Assembly: GCF_000981585.1 (NCBI RefSeq)
Contig: NZ_LN831776.1
Location: forward strand, 4,137,187-4,201,186
DNA from: Paenibacillus riograndensis SBR5
GTDB lineage: Bacteria > Bacillota > Bacilli > Paenibacillales > Paenibacillaceae
DNA: 64,000 nucleotides
Direction: 5' to 3'
The notes under the pieces are model-generated. The model was not told the origin of the DNA. It worked only from the letters and a program-made list of their open reading frames with translations, and searched no databases. The position numbers and the translations under genes were made by a program. Of this stretch, positions 8,497-16,042 are shown piece after piece (position 1 is the first letter of the stretch; each line of letters begins with the position of its first letter).

Positions 8497-9150
8497 ATGA
8501 ACAACTTAGGGATAGTAAAGGATACTCTGGATCAGGCCGTTTACCTGCGGCTGCGTGAAATGATTATCAACGGAGAATTTCAGCCGGATCAGCTGATTAT
8601 TCAGAACCAGCTGACGGAGACGCTTGGCGTGAGCCGTACTCCTTTGCGCAAGGCAATGGCAGAGCTTGAAATGGAAGGACTCCTGTATAGAACCTCAAAG
8701 GGCTGGTATGCAAAAAGCTTTACACTGGACGATATGATCTCTGTATTTGAGCTGCGTGCTGTACTGGAAGGCCTGGCCTGCCGGCTGATTGCACCGGTAA
8801 TTGAAGAGGAGAAAATCATCTACATGCGGGCTATTTTCCAAAGCGCATACCAGAAAAGACAGGATCAGGACAAGGATGCCTACTATCTGGCCGATAAGAA
8901 ATTTCATAACTTGATTGCCTCCGAAATTCAGGACTTTCATCTTTCCAAGTCGCTGGAGTCTTTCAAGGTGATCCAGACTAGTCTCACACAGGGCCTCTAC
9001 CGTTCACCGGATGAGACCTATCCCGAGCATATGGCGATTATTGATGCAATTGAGAAGCGTGACGGCGACCTGGCCGAGGAATTAATGAGAAATCATATCC
9101 GAGCTACGATTGCTGTCCTGAGATCAGGAGATTCTTCTATTCATTTTTAA
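8497..9150 (+). CDS. GntR-family transcriptional regulator, FCD (FadR) subfamily
   Basis: This 217-residue protein has an N-terminal winged helix (residues about 10-75; GVSRTPLRKAMAELEMEGLL). The all-helical FCD ligand domain includes FELRAVLEGLACRLI, DKKFHNLI and the closing HMAIIDAIEKRDGDLAEELMRNH. FCD regulators typically sense carboxylic acids or sugar acids through a bound metal, which fits the operon. It follows the aldolase gene by 36 bp with AAGGATGAGAG before ATG. It probably represses the operon through the palindrome at 1128-1156; that link is inferred. Confidence 0.88.
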   Translation: MNNLGIVKDTLDQAVYLRLREMIINGEFQPDQLIIQNQLTETLGVSRTPLRKAMAELEMEGLLYRTSKGWYAKSFTLDDMISVFELRAVLEGLACRLIAPVIEEEKIIYMRAIFQSAYQKRQDQDKDAYYLADKKFHNLIASEIQDFHLSKSLESFKVIQTSLTQGLYRSPDETYPEHMAIIDAIEKRDGDLAEELMRNHIRATIAVLRSGDSSIHF

Positions 9151-9177
9151 TTTCAGCGAAACTTGGTTTCCGGCCGC

Positions 9178-9234
9178 TGTTGTCTGCAGCTTTCTTAAAT
9201 TAACCGTTATTAAGGGAAAAGTCTGCAGGCAACA
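9178..9234 (+). other. Long-range inverted repeat between gntR and the transporter gene
   Basis: Twelve-base arms at 9178-9189 and 9223-9234 pair with one G-U. They enclose a 33-nt AT-rich loop that itself contains CTTAA and TTAAG arms. No T run follows, so it does not look like an intrinsic terminator. It may be an mRNA structure or a processing site. Confidence 0.4.
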
Positions 9235-9346
9235 AATGCCAGAGAAGAATTCTTTTAAACGTCATATAACAACAATATAGATGTACTATTTAAGAAAAAT
9301 TTTCCTGTAACGGATGCTTTTTCGAGGCGTTCGTATTTATTGAAAA

Positions 9347-9360
9347 TGTAAACGCTTTAA
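9347..9360. promoter_or_regulatory. cre-like catabolite site upstream of the transporter
   Basis: TGTAAACGCTTTAA matches the CcpA cre consensus TGWNANCGNTNWCA except at one position near the end. It lies 24 bp before the transporter start, so CcpA could repress the gene by roadblock or promoter blocking. Confidence 0.6.
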
Positions 9361-9383
9361 CTACAATTCAGGGAGTGAAAGCA

Positions 9384-10775
9384 ATGGGAGTAAAGGTAAA
9401 TGACGGGCTGGCCGGATCACAGACTATGAACAGTAATCAAAAAATCCCCCTCCTAGAAAAAATCAGCTACGGTCTTGGTGATACCGGCTCAAACTTGATC
9501 TACACAGTAATCACTACGTATCTGACCTTTTACTTTACAGATATTTACGGAATCGGAGCGGCTGCTGTTGGTACGCTGATGCTGATTGCCCGGCTGGTGG
9601 ATATGATTGATAGCCCGATTCTCGGAATTCTGATTGATAAAACGAACACCCGATGGGGCAAGTCCCGTCCCTGGATTTTATGGTCATGTATACCGTTCTC
9701 AATCGTGTCCATCCTGTTGTTTATGGGACCTGAGCTCAGTGCTTCCGGTAAAATGGCTTATGCATACATCTTCTATATTGCAGCCAACGTGTTATATGCG
9801 GCGGTAAACAACCCTCTGCAGACGATGCTGCCAAGCATGACCAGCAACATCCAAGAAAAAACGGTAGCCAACACATTCCGGATGTTCGGAGGACAGATTG
9901 GCGGATTAATTGTGAACCTGACACTTCTGCCGCTTGTTGCATATCTGGGTGCTGGTGATGACCGAAAAGGCTTTTTCTATGCGATGATTATATTCTCGCT
10001 TACTGCTCTGGTACTGTTCTTTATCACCTTTTTCAATACTAGAGAGCGTGTACAGGGCGTGTCTGGAAATGAGGCTATCCCAGTAAAAGAGGGTATTAAA
10101 GCGATTAAAGGTAACCTTCCGTGGATTGGAATCTGCCTATTCGGGATTACGATGTACACGATGTTCATCATGAGACTATCGGCAGCTATTTATTACATGA
10201 CATATTACATTGAAAAGCCGGAGATTATATCTACCGTTAATACCATTGCGATGAGCTCACTTTTAGGTATACTGGCGGTGCCTTTCTTAACCAAGAAGTT
10301 TAGCAAGAAGTCACTTGTGATTACCGGACTTGCCATTAATATTGTGGGTCAGTTAATAATCTTCATGGCTGGGTCAAATGTAGCCCTGATCATTATTGGG
10401 ACCATTGTCGGTTCAGTCGGAATGGGTTTGCCTTCAGGCTTGCTGTTTGTTTTGAAGGCGGATACTGTTGATTACGGGGAGTGGAAATCCGGTGTCCGGG
10501 CGCCAGGCATTCTGATGTCCGCTTCCGGGGTGGCCAACAAGCTAGGCTCGGGTCTTGGTAGCGCCATTCCGGTATGGCTGCTTGCTGCGGGAGGTTACGT
10601 AGCCAAGCAGCAGCAAACCCCTGAAGCCCTTCGGATGATCGCTTTAAGTTATATCTGGCTGCCTGTTATCCTAGGTGCAGTAGCGATTCTTGTGATGGTA
10701 TTCGTTTATAAGTGGGAAAAGCCGCATGCTGAGATTGTAGCGGAACTGGAGGCAAGACGGATCAGCAAAAATTAA
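9384..10775 (+). CDS. GPH-family (MelB-type) sugar:cation symporter
   Basis: The protein is about 463 residues with 12 predicted membrane segments. The N-terminus has the glycoside-pentoside-hexuronide signature: EKISYGLGDTGSNLIYTV, then TYLTFYFTDIYGI and ARLVDMIDSPILGILIDKT with its conserved acidic residues. Family members import glycosides, pentosides or hexuronides with Na+ or H+. ATG at 9384 follows CAGGGAG by eight bases; a GTG at 9375 is less likely. It is the probable uptake system for the upstream catabolic genes and has its own cre-like site, so it may be transcribed separately as well. Confidence 0.88.
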   Translation: MGVKVNDGLAGSQTMNSNQKIPLLEKISYGLGDTGSNLIYTVITTYLTFYFTDIYGIGAAAVGTLMLIARLVDMIDSPILGILIDKTNTRWGKSRPWILWSCIPFSIVSILLFMGPELSASGKMAYAYIFYIAANVLYAAVNNPLQTMLPSMTSNIQEKTVANTFRMFGGQIGGLIVNLTLLPLVAYLGAGDDRKGFFYAMIIFSLTALVLFFITFFNTRERVQGVSGNEAIPVKEGIKAIKGNLPWIGICLFGITMYTMFIMRLSAAIYYMTYYIEKPEIISTVNTIAMSSLLGILAVPFLTKKFSKKSLVITGLAINIVGQLIIFMAGSNVALIIIGTIVGSVGMGLPSGLLFVLKADTVDYGEWKSGVRAPGILMSASGVANKLGSGLGSAIPVWLLAAGGYVAKQQQTPEALRMIALSYIWLPVILGAVAILVMVFVYKWEKPHAEIVAELEARRISKN

Positions 10776-10799
10776 GTCAGTTGTAAAAAAGAAAATTAA

Positions 10800-10842
10800 A
10801 AACTTGGAGCAGTATTCCATAAGAGTACTGCTCCTTTATTAT
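10800..10842 (+). terminator. Rho-independent terminator after the symporter
   Basis: The inverted repeat GGAGCAGTA (10806-10814) and TACTGCTCC (10826-10834) is followed by TTTATTATTT. Confidence 0.85.
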
Positions 10843-10892
10843 TTGGGAACGACAGACTTGGAATCTTCTTAATTAAGCAGTTTTACTCAAAA

Positions 10893-10920
10893 CACTACTG
10901 ACATTACGTTGTCAGCAGTG
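10893..10920. other. Imperfect hairpin in the intergenic region
   Basis: CACTACTGACA (10893-10903) pairs with TGTCAGCAGTG (10910-10920) with one mismatch. No T run follows. It could be an operator or a decayed terminator. Confidence 0.4.
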
Positions 10921-10945
10921 CTCTAGTATTCTTATTTCAGGTTAG

Positions 10946-11017
10946 ATGAATGAAATACCAATTGCAGCGAGAGTCGTACTAGTTGTTGACCTGAATAATA
11001 AATGCTGGAGGAAATAG
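10946..11017 (+). CDS. Possible 23-codon small ORF upstream of a frameshifted gene
   Basis: An ATG-initiated frame encodes MNEIPIAARVVLVVDLNNKC plus three residues. Its stop codon lies inside the ribosome site region of the next gene (GGAGGAAATAG, then ATG at 11021), a layout seen in translational coupling. No ribosome site of its own is convincing and no family is recognised. It could also be the tail of an older, decayed gene. Confidence 0.25.
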   Translation: MNEIPIAARVVLVVDLNNKCWRK

Positions 11018-11020
11018 TCT

Positions 11021-11288
11021 ATGAAAAGACTTTATATCACTGCCCATCCATTGGATCCATTTTATAGAGCTTCGCTTTGATAATCATTATGCCAGAAATG
11101 CTCAACTGTCTCATAATAAAATTGAAGCTATTTTACCCGAAAAGATCCGAAGCGAAGCAAAAAGAATACTTAGAAGCATACGTATACTTCCAGACTTGGA
11201 ACACCGTACACAGGCTCAAGTGCTGGAACCGAAATCATTTCGTTTGAGGGTAAAGCTAGAAATTGAAAATATGTTGAGGGAGTACTAA
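11021..11288 (+). pseudogene. Small gene of unknown function broken by a one-base insertion
   Basis: ATG at 11021 follows CTGGAGGAAATAG. The frame from that ATG gives only 19 codons (MKRLYITAHPLDPFYRASL). If one A is removed from the AAAA run at 11024-11027, the ATG joins a frame that stays open to TAA at 11288. That frame encodes an 88-residue basic protein beginning MKDFISLPIHWIHFIELRFD and ending KLEIENMLREY. The joined length is exactly one base over a multiple of three. I do not recognise the family. It may be a recent frameshift, slippage, or a sequencing error. Confidence 0.6.
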
Positions 11289-11383
11289 TCAACCGTGAAG
11301 TATGTTTATTTCATTGAAGTGTATTATATGTATTTGAATCGTTCTACTTTATAATGAAAGAGATATAAGCACTGACAACTAAT

Positions 11384-11422
11384 GCATTCTTCCCTTTGCA
11401 GGGTGGGGTGCTTTATTTTTTA
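11384..11422 (+). terminator. Rho-independent terminator
   Basis: GCATTCTTCCCT (11384-11395) pairs with AGGGTGGGGTGC (11400-11411) using several G-U pairs, followed by TTTATTTTTT. It closes the frameshifted small gene. Confidence 0.65.
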
Positions 11423-11502
11423 TGTAATCAATTAAAATTAGATGTTCTGATATAGAGTTGTTATTCTATATACCATCATTTTTGAAAACGGAGGAGGAGC
11501 TT

Positions 11503-11718
11503 ATGCGTATTGGATGGTTTAAGAGACGTAAATTACAGCCTACACTAGTTGTGCTGCTAAGTTTGTTTATTTTATTGCTGATGAGTATGCTCAGCATCGT
11601 TATGTATTACTCCACCTCCCGGCTGATCTCAGCGAAGCTTAGCGAAGCCTCGTTGTCAGAGCTGGAGCAGGTCAATTCACTGTTAAGCCAGCGTATGGAC
11701 TCGATCCGTTCCACTTAG
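11503..11718 (+). pseudogene. Truncated sensor or membrane AraC gene, N-terminal 71 residues
   Basis: ATG at 11503 follows GGAGGAGCTT. The product has a basic start (MRIGWFKRRK), one strong membrane helix (LQPTLVVLLSLFILLLMSML) and an extracytoplasmic start like those of YesM-type kinases or membrane-anchored AraC regulators (YSTSRLISAKLSEASLSELE). The frame ends at TAG 11716-11718. Nothing downstream resembles the rest of such a protein; the next coding-like sequence is a TniQ-type remnant. The gene was probably cut by arrival or decay of that element. Confidence 0.7.
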
Positions 11719-11731
11719 TTAAGCTTACTCA

Positions 11732-12981
11732 ATAATCAATACAATCACTAACTAAACCTCTACACAGTAATAGATTCCCAAATACATCTTGGTTTTCGAA
11801 ACACTTACGCTGGTGTAACCAATGCATATCTTACGGACATCATAGTTGGTTACATCAATTTAAACTCTTGGAACATTGTCCTTTTCACAATGTAAAATTA
11901 GAAGATACCTGTGCACGGTGTAAAAAAAATATACCGTTTGTATTTTCCAACAGATTTTTCGGAAACGCTTTTTCCTGTAAATGCGGCTTTGAATTCGCTG
12001 ATTTTTCTAGTACACTCTGGGAAAATTGGGACACAAAATTTAAGATAGTGGATTCTGCAACATTACATTGGTTATCGTTATCAAACACCAATCAGGAGGA
12101 CGGAAGAATTTTGATTCTACCTGAATTCGGGAATCTAAATATACTATCTGTTTTTCATCCTTATCTAGCTAAAAAAACTTTCACAAAAGAAAATAATAAA
12201 ATATCTATTGATGATTTTTATTATTCAACTCAATTTAATAAAGAGCTTTACTATAATAATGTTGATACCTTCCAGACTGTGGATCGACACATAAGAAAGA
12301 ACGTATTATGGAAACACTCTAATTGCATAAAACAATTTTGGCAGCTACTAAAAAATGATGGGGAAGACTTCCCTGATATTTGTCCATACGCTTATGCCAA
12401 TGTCAACTGGCGTAAAACCCTTTTAAAAACTGAACGTTTTTATCTTCAGATATTCGAATAAATGATGTAGCCCGAAGTGGAGGACGATATGGTTACGAGC
12501 TGCTTACAAGTGCAATAACTGATGACATAAAATTATTATTGGAAGAATATGTACTAAAGAATAATGGGGAAAAGATAAATAAGGATACATTGGAGTGGAT
12601 CCAAGAACAATGGACATATCGATTTAGTCTAATATTTTTTTACGAGTGTCTAAAATATTCAGAAGATATTTTAGTTAATGATAAGAAAAATACCAACTGG
12701 GATAAGATACTCATGGACACAAAAGCTAACTTCAAAATTGCATTTAGATATCAAGAGGTTAATGTTTTGAGTGCTAAAAGAATAAACCTCATGATGTACT
12801 AGATGAGAATACAATCGACCAAAAAAACATTGAATATGAATGCCCAAATTATAGCTTAAGAAAAAAGAGAGCTATTTCAAATATGAAATCCTACGTACCG
12901 GCACCGATATCCATCGAATATCCAAAAAATTATGAACTGATTAATTACGTTAGTTCATATATAAAGAAGCATGATTATTAA
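11732..12981 (+). pseudogene. TniQ/TnsD-like transposition protein remnant with frameshifts
   Basis: Coding-like sequence without a start runs from 11732 to TAA 12981 in three frames. The first part (to 12461) contains zinc-binding Cys/His pairs typical of TniQ: LRWCNQCISYGHHSWLHQFK, then CPFHNVKLEDTCARCKK and a later CKCGFEF. Near 12440-12455 the frame shifts into DIRINDVARSGGRYGYELL and runs to 12802. A second shift near 12785 leads to PHDVLDENT and continues to 12981. TniQ proteins choose target sites in Tn7-like and related transposons. The low GC relative to its neighbours suggests transfer. No transposase genes remain nearby. Confidence 0.7.
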
Positions 12982-12982
12982 A

Positions 12983-13006
12983 ACAACTCGAGTGAGTTGT
13001 TTTTTT
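12983..13006 (+). terminator. Rho-independent terminator after the TniQ remnant
   Basis: ACAACTC (12983-12989) pairs with GAGTTGT (12994-13000) around GAGT, and the run of T residues extends to 13006. Confidence 0.88.
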
Positions 13007-13035
13007 GTGGCCGAAATAGGGGATTTATCGGCAAT

Positions 13036-13077
13036 GGGACCAAGTTCTTGTCCTACAAGGGACTATGTTCTTGTCCT
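13036..13077. repeat. Two 19-bp direct repeats, possible transposon-end binding sites
   Basis: GGGACCAAGTTCTTGTCCT (13036-13054) and GGGACTATGTTCTTGTCCT (13059-13077) match at 17 of 19 bases with a 23-bp period. Closely spaced repeats of about 20 bp are typical of TnsB-binding arrays at Tn7-like ends, and a TniQ remnant ends just upstream. The assignment to a transposon end is inferred. Confidence 0.6.
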
Positions 13078-13192
13078 CCGACATCAACAGACGAACGGAC
13101 CGGAGGCAAGTTCACATGCCAAGGCCAAAGACATATGTACAAAATACGGGTTTTGTGAATATGTGTTTAAGAAACCGCGTAACACCGCGGGT

Positions 13193-14263
13193 TTAACGAT
13201 CCATATTATTTACAGCGTTACGCATCTCTTCATCTGTTAAGTGTGTGTATATCATTGTTGTTTGTATGGATGAATGCCCTAATTGATTTTTCAGTTTCGG
13301 GACATCGTTATTCTCTAGATGATATCGTGTTGCAAAAGAATGTCTCAGGGAATGAACTGTAAGTGAAGGTTTCCCAAAGGCTGCGGCATACTTTTCAATC
13401 AGTTTTTCAATTGAGCGCTGTGTCAAACGCCGGCTTTTACCTTTGCGGCCTACAGGAGCTGCAATGAACAGATAATTTTCAAGTTTTTCTGGTACATATC
13501 TGGTTTCTCTGATCTGCAGATAACTTTCTAAATCCAGTAAAGCCTGTTTGCTAAAATAAACATATTGTTCTTTATCGCCTTTACGTATTACGCGTACCAG
13601 AGCTTTATTCATATCCAGATCATCCATATTAATGCCTGCAACCTCGGACAATCGGAGTCCTGAGCCTAATATCAGCGAAACGATTGCTGTGTCGCGCTCA
13701 CGATTAAACTGATGAAACGTATAAATCCGCTTGTTATCCTTATACTTTTCGCCAAAATCATACGCTACAAATTGCCTGAATAATTCAAAATCGTCTTCTC
13801 TGAGAATTTTACCTTCAATACGGTTTGCAATGGTTTCCTGGCTTTCTTTGACGGCATTTAAATCCATTTTGGCCATTACATTTCGTTGAATATATGGTTT
13901 AAGGTCGCTGGTTTCAGCCTTATTCTGAAGGTAATCAAACAACGATTTCAGCGAGGACAATTTGCGGTTAATCGTAAGCTTCTTGTTTCCAAGCTGATAA
14001 TCCAGGAATGACAGGAAATTTTCCACTTCTCGAATGGTTAACCGTTCCAGCGTTTCTAAGTGTATTTCTTTCCGGATTGATGAAGTTAGATTCTCAGCGA
14101 TCAGCCAATCGAAAAAGATAATGTAATCATGGCAGTAGTTAAGAAGTGTCGTTGGAGATAACGTTCGTTTTTTGCTATCGATAAATTCTGTAACATACCA
14201 AGGTAAATCAGACAGTTTTTCATCAATCCGTTGCATGTAGTGCATTTTCATTTGTTTATCCAT
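13193..14263 (-). CDS. xerS: Tyrosine recombinase, XerS-like
   Basis: This 356-residue integrase begins at ATG 14263 after a GGAGG on the minus strand; a 12-residue upstream extension is unlikely. The N-terminal SAM-like DNA-binding region (residues 1-150) opens like XerS (QRIDEKLSDLPWYVTEFI). The catalytic domain has all expected residues: Arg204 (GSGLRLSEV), Lys228, His304 and Arg307 (HSLRHSFAT), His330 (LGHSS) and nucleophile Tyr339 (IYTHL). XerS is a single-protein chromosome-dimer resolvase in streptococci, with similar proteins in Bacilli. Next to a decayed TniQ element it could instead be an element integrase. It looks intact. Confidence 0.85.
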   Translation of the reverse strand: MDKQMKMHYMQRIDEKLSDLPWYVTEFIDSKKRTLSPTTLLNYCHDYIIFFDWLIAENLTSSIRKEIHLETLERLTIREVENFLSFLDYQLGNKKLTINRKLSSLKSLFDYLQNKAETSDLKPYIQRNVMAKMDLNAVKESQETIANRIEGKILREDDFELFRQFVAYDFGEKYKDNKRIYTFHQFNRERDTAIVSLILGSGLRLSEVAGINMDDLDMNKALVRVIRKGDKEQYVYFSKQALLDLESYLQIRETRYVPEKLENYLFIAAPVGRKGKSRRLTQRSIEKLIEKYAAAFGKPSLTVHSLRHSFATRYHLENNDVPKLKNQLGHSSIQTTMIYTHLTDEEMRNAVNNMDR

Positions 14264-14438
14264 ATATGTACGAACCTCCGTACATCCAATATATCTCATT
14301 ACTATTTATTCGTCAAATTGTTATTTTACGTAATTAAAGTATGTTTAAGAAAGCTACTTCTTCTGCTTGCTTCCTATATTTTTGAGCCAATTCTTTTTCC
14401 TCGATTGTTTTTCACTTAAGTACTCAATAACAAACAAA

Positions 14439-14478
14439 GCCTGTCCCAATCAGCCGTTTCGTGGCTTTTGGGACGGGC
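14439..14478 (-). terminator. Terminator after the YesM/YesN pair
   Basis: GCCTGTCCCAA and TTGGGACGGGC arms with an inner AGCC/GGCT extension form a strong hairpin. On the minus strand it is followed by TTTGTTTGTTATT, so it fits the end of the 14504 gene. Confidence 0.75.
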
Positions 14479-14503
14479 CTTGTAAAAATATCAATATCAG
14501 GTA

Positions 14504-16042
14504 TTATCTCCGGTGGATCTTGATGAAATCACTAGTGGAGAGGCCCGTCACATTCTTGAACACCTTGTAGAAATACTTAGGATCCGTGAACCCCAGCAGT
14601 GACGAAATTTCATATCCGCTCAATTCGCTCTCTATCAGCAACTCTTTGGCCCGGTTCATCTTCTTCTCCCGGACATAGGCATTGAAGTTGTTGCCGACCT
14701 CCTTGGCAAACAGCAGGCTTAAGTACTCTGGGGTAATACGAAGCTTATCCGCCACCTCCAATTGTGTAATCCGCTCATGCAGGTGCAGATCAATGTAATG
14801 GATCACCCTCTTAATTACAGGGCTATATTCAAGCTTGTAATCACGGACTGAATCCTGCATTTCTGCATACAGCTCCAGCAGGGTGCCGCTTAATTCGGAC
14901 CAGGTCAGAGAATCCATCAGCTTGAGATATACCCTTCTGAGATTCAGCGTCTGTTCCCACTTGAGAGAAGCTTTGTGAGCTGCGTTGACTATCGCGGAGC
15001 AAAACTGCACGAATGCATGAATGACATCTTCCGGATGGTATAGCTTTGATCTCCAGTAATGCAGAAACTCCTGGCAAGTGGAGTACATTGTATTTAAATC
15101 TATAGCATGGATCTCCAGAATAATTTGCCGCTCCAGCTCAACCGGATAGCGGACAATCTGCGTCACCAGTGTCTGGATGCGCTCATGATCAATTACAATT
15201 TGATCGCCCAGCACAATCGACCATTGGAGGTCATTCTTCAGCTCAGTTAGCTGCATCCTGAAGCTGGTCATGTCCTCGCATTTAATAAATCCGCTGGCCA
15301 TATTCGGCGGCTTCTCTTCTGCCATTAACATCTGCTTGATTACTCTGTAGAATTGATCAATACTCTGCTGATCTGTTAATAACAGTAGATGCAGATGATC
15401 AGCTGGCAAAGCAAAAGTACAAACCGGCCCCTTCATCGTCTTATCCAGCTGGCTGTACAGCAGTTTCTCCCACGATTGTTCAGCCTCATTACAGTTCTCA
15501 TGCAAATATATAGCCGCAAGGTAGAACGGCTGGCGGATATTTAGGTTGTATTCCTTGAGCAGTCGTTCTGCAAGGACTTCCAGATTCACAGGGGCTCCGA
15601 GCAGAAGGCTGTTGAAGTAATAATCGAAGGATGCGGCTCCCTCCTTATGGGCTGGATCGAGACTTCTCTGCAATTCAATGGACAACGAAAGTTCTGCCAG
15701 CACTCTGCGCAGCTCATTTTCCGTAAACGGTTTCAATAAATACTCCTGAACACCTGCACTGATTGCCCGCTTTGCGTACTCGAACTCCGAATAGCCGCTT
15801 AGAATGATAGAGCGGTACTCGAAATGCTGCGCCTTTAGCTTCTCGAGCATTTCCAGACCGCTCATATCCGGCATCTTAATGTCGGTAATAATTAAGTCCG
15901 GCTGCAGCTCCAGAATGATCCGCTCCCCGTCCGCGCCATTGTCCGCTTCGCCGACCACTTGATACCGCTCATTCATCTGTTCGATGAATTGAATAATTCC
16001 CCTGCGAAGAGTTGCCTCATCCTCAACAACAACAATCCTCAT
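14504..16042 (-). CDS. YesN-type response regulator with AraC output domain
   Basis: This 512-residue protein has an N-terminal receiver domain with phospho-acceptor Asp54 (DLIITDIKMPD) and the conserved LLKPF lysine. A long middle linker of about 270 residues follows, then a C-terminal AraC double helix-turn-helix (LRITPEYLSLLFAKEVGNNF, then GYEISSLLGFTDPKYFYKVF). It is the partner of the kinase encoded just upstream, with a four-base overlap (ATGA). Such pairs usually activate an adjacent CUT1 sugar transporter operon, here 18020-23109. Confidence 0.92.
   Translation of the reverse strand: MRIVVVEDEATLRRGIIQFIEQMNERYQVVGEADNGADGERIILELQPDLIITDIKMPDMSGLEMLEKLKAQHFEYRSIILSGYSEFEYAKRAISAGVQEYLLKPFTENELRRVLAELSLSIELQRSLDPAHKEGAASFDYYFNSLLLGAPVNLEVLAERLLKEYNLNIRQPFYLAAIYLHENCNEAEQSWEKLLYSQLDKTMKGPVCTFALPADHLHLLLLTDQQSIDQFYRVIKQMLMAEEKPPNMASGFIKCEDMTSFRMQLTELKNDLQWSIVLGDQIVIDHERIQTLVTQIVRYPVELERQIILEIHAIDLNTMYSTCQEFLHYWRSKLYHPEDVIHAFVQFCSAIVNAAHKASLKWEQTLNLRRVYLKLMDSLTWSELSGTLLELYAEMQDSVRDYKLEYSPVIKRVIHYIDLHLHERITQLEVADKLRITPEYLSLLFAKEVGNNFNAYVREKKMNRAKELLIESELSGYEISSLLGFTDPKYFYKVFKNVTGLSTSDFIKIHRR

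Noticed and set aside
11021..11080. A 19-residue peptide MKRLYITAHPLDPFYRASL resembling the AHPxD start of LmbE-type deacetylases
   Set aside because: The frame ends at once, and the alternative frame after removal of one A stays open for 88 codons, so the similarity is probably chance.
13036..13077. The two 19-bp repeats considered as the start of a CRISPR array
   Set aside because: Only two copies exist, the gap is four bases, and no cas genes are nearby.
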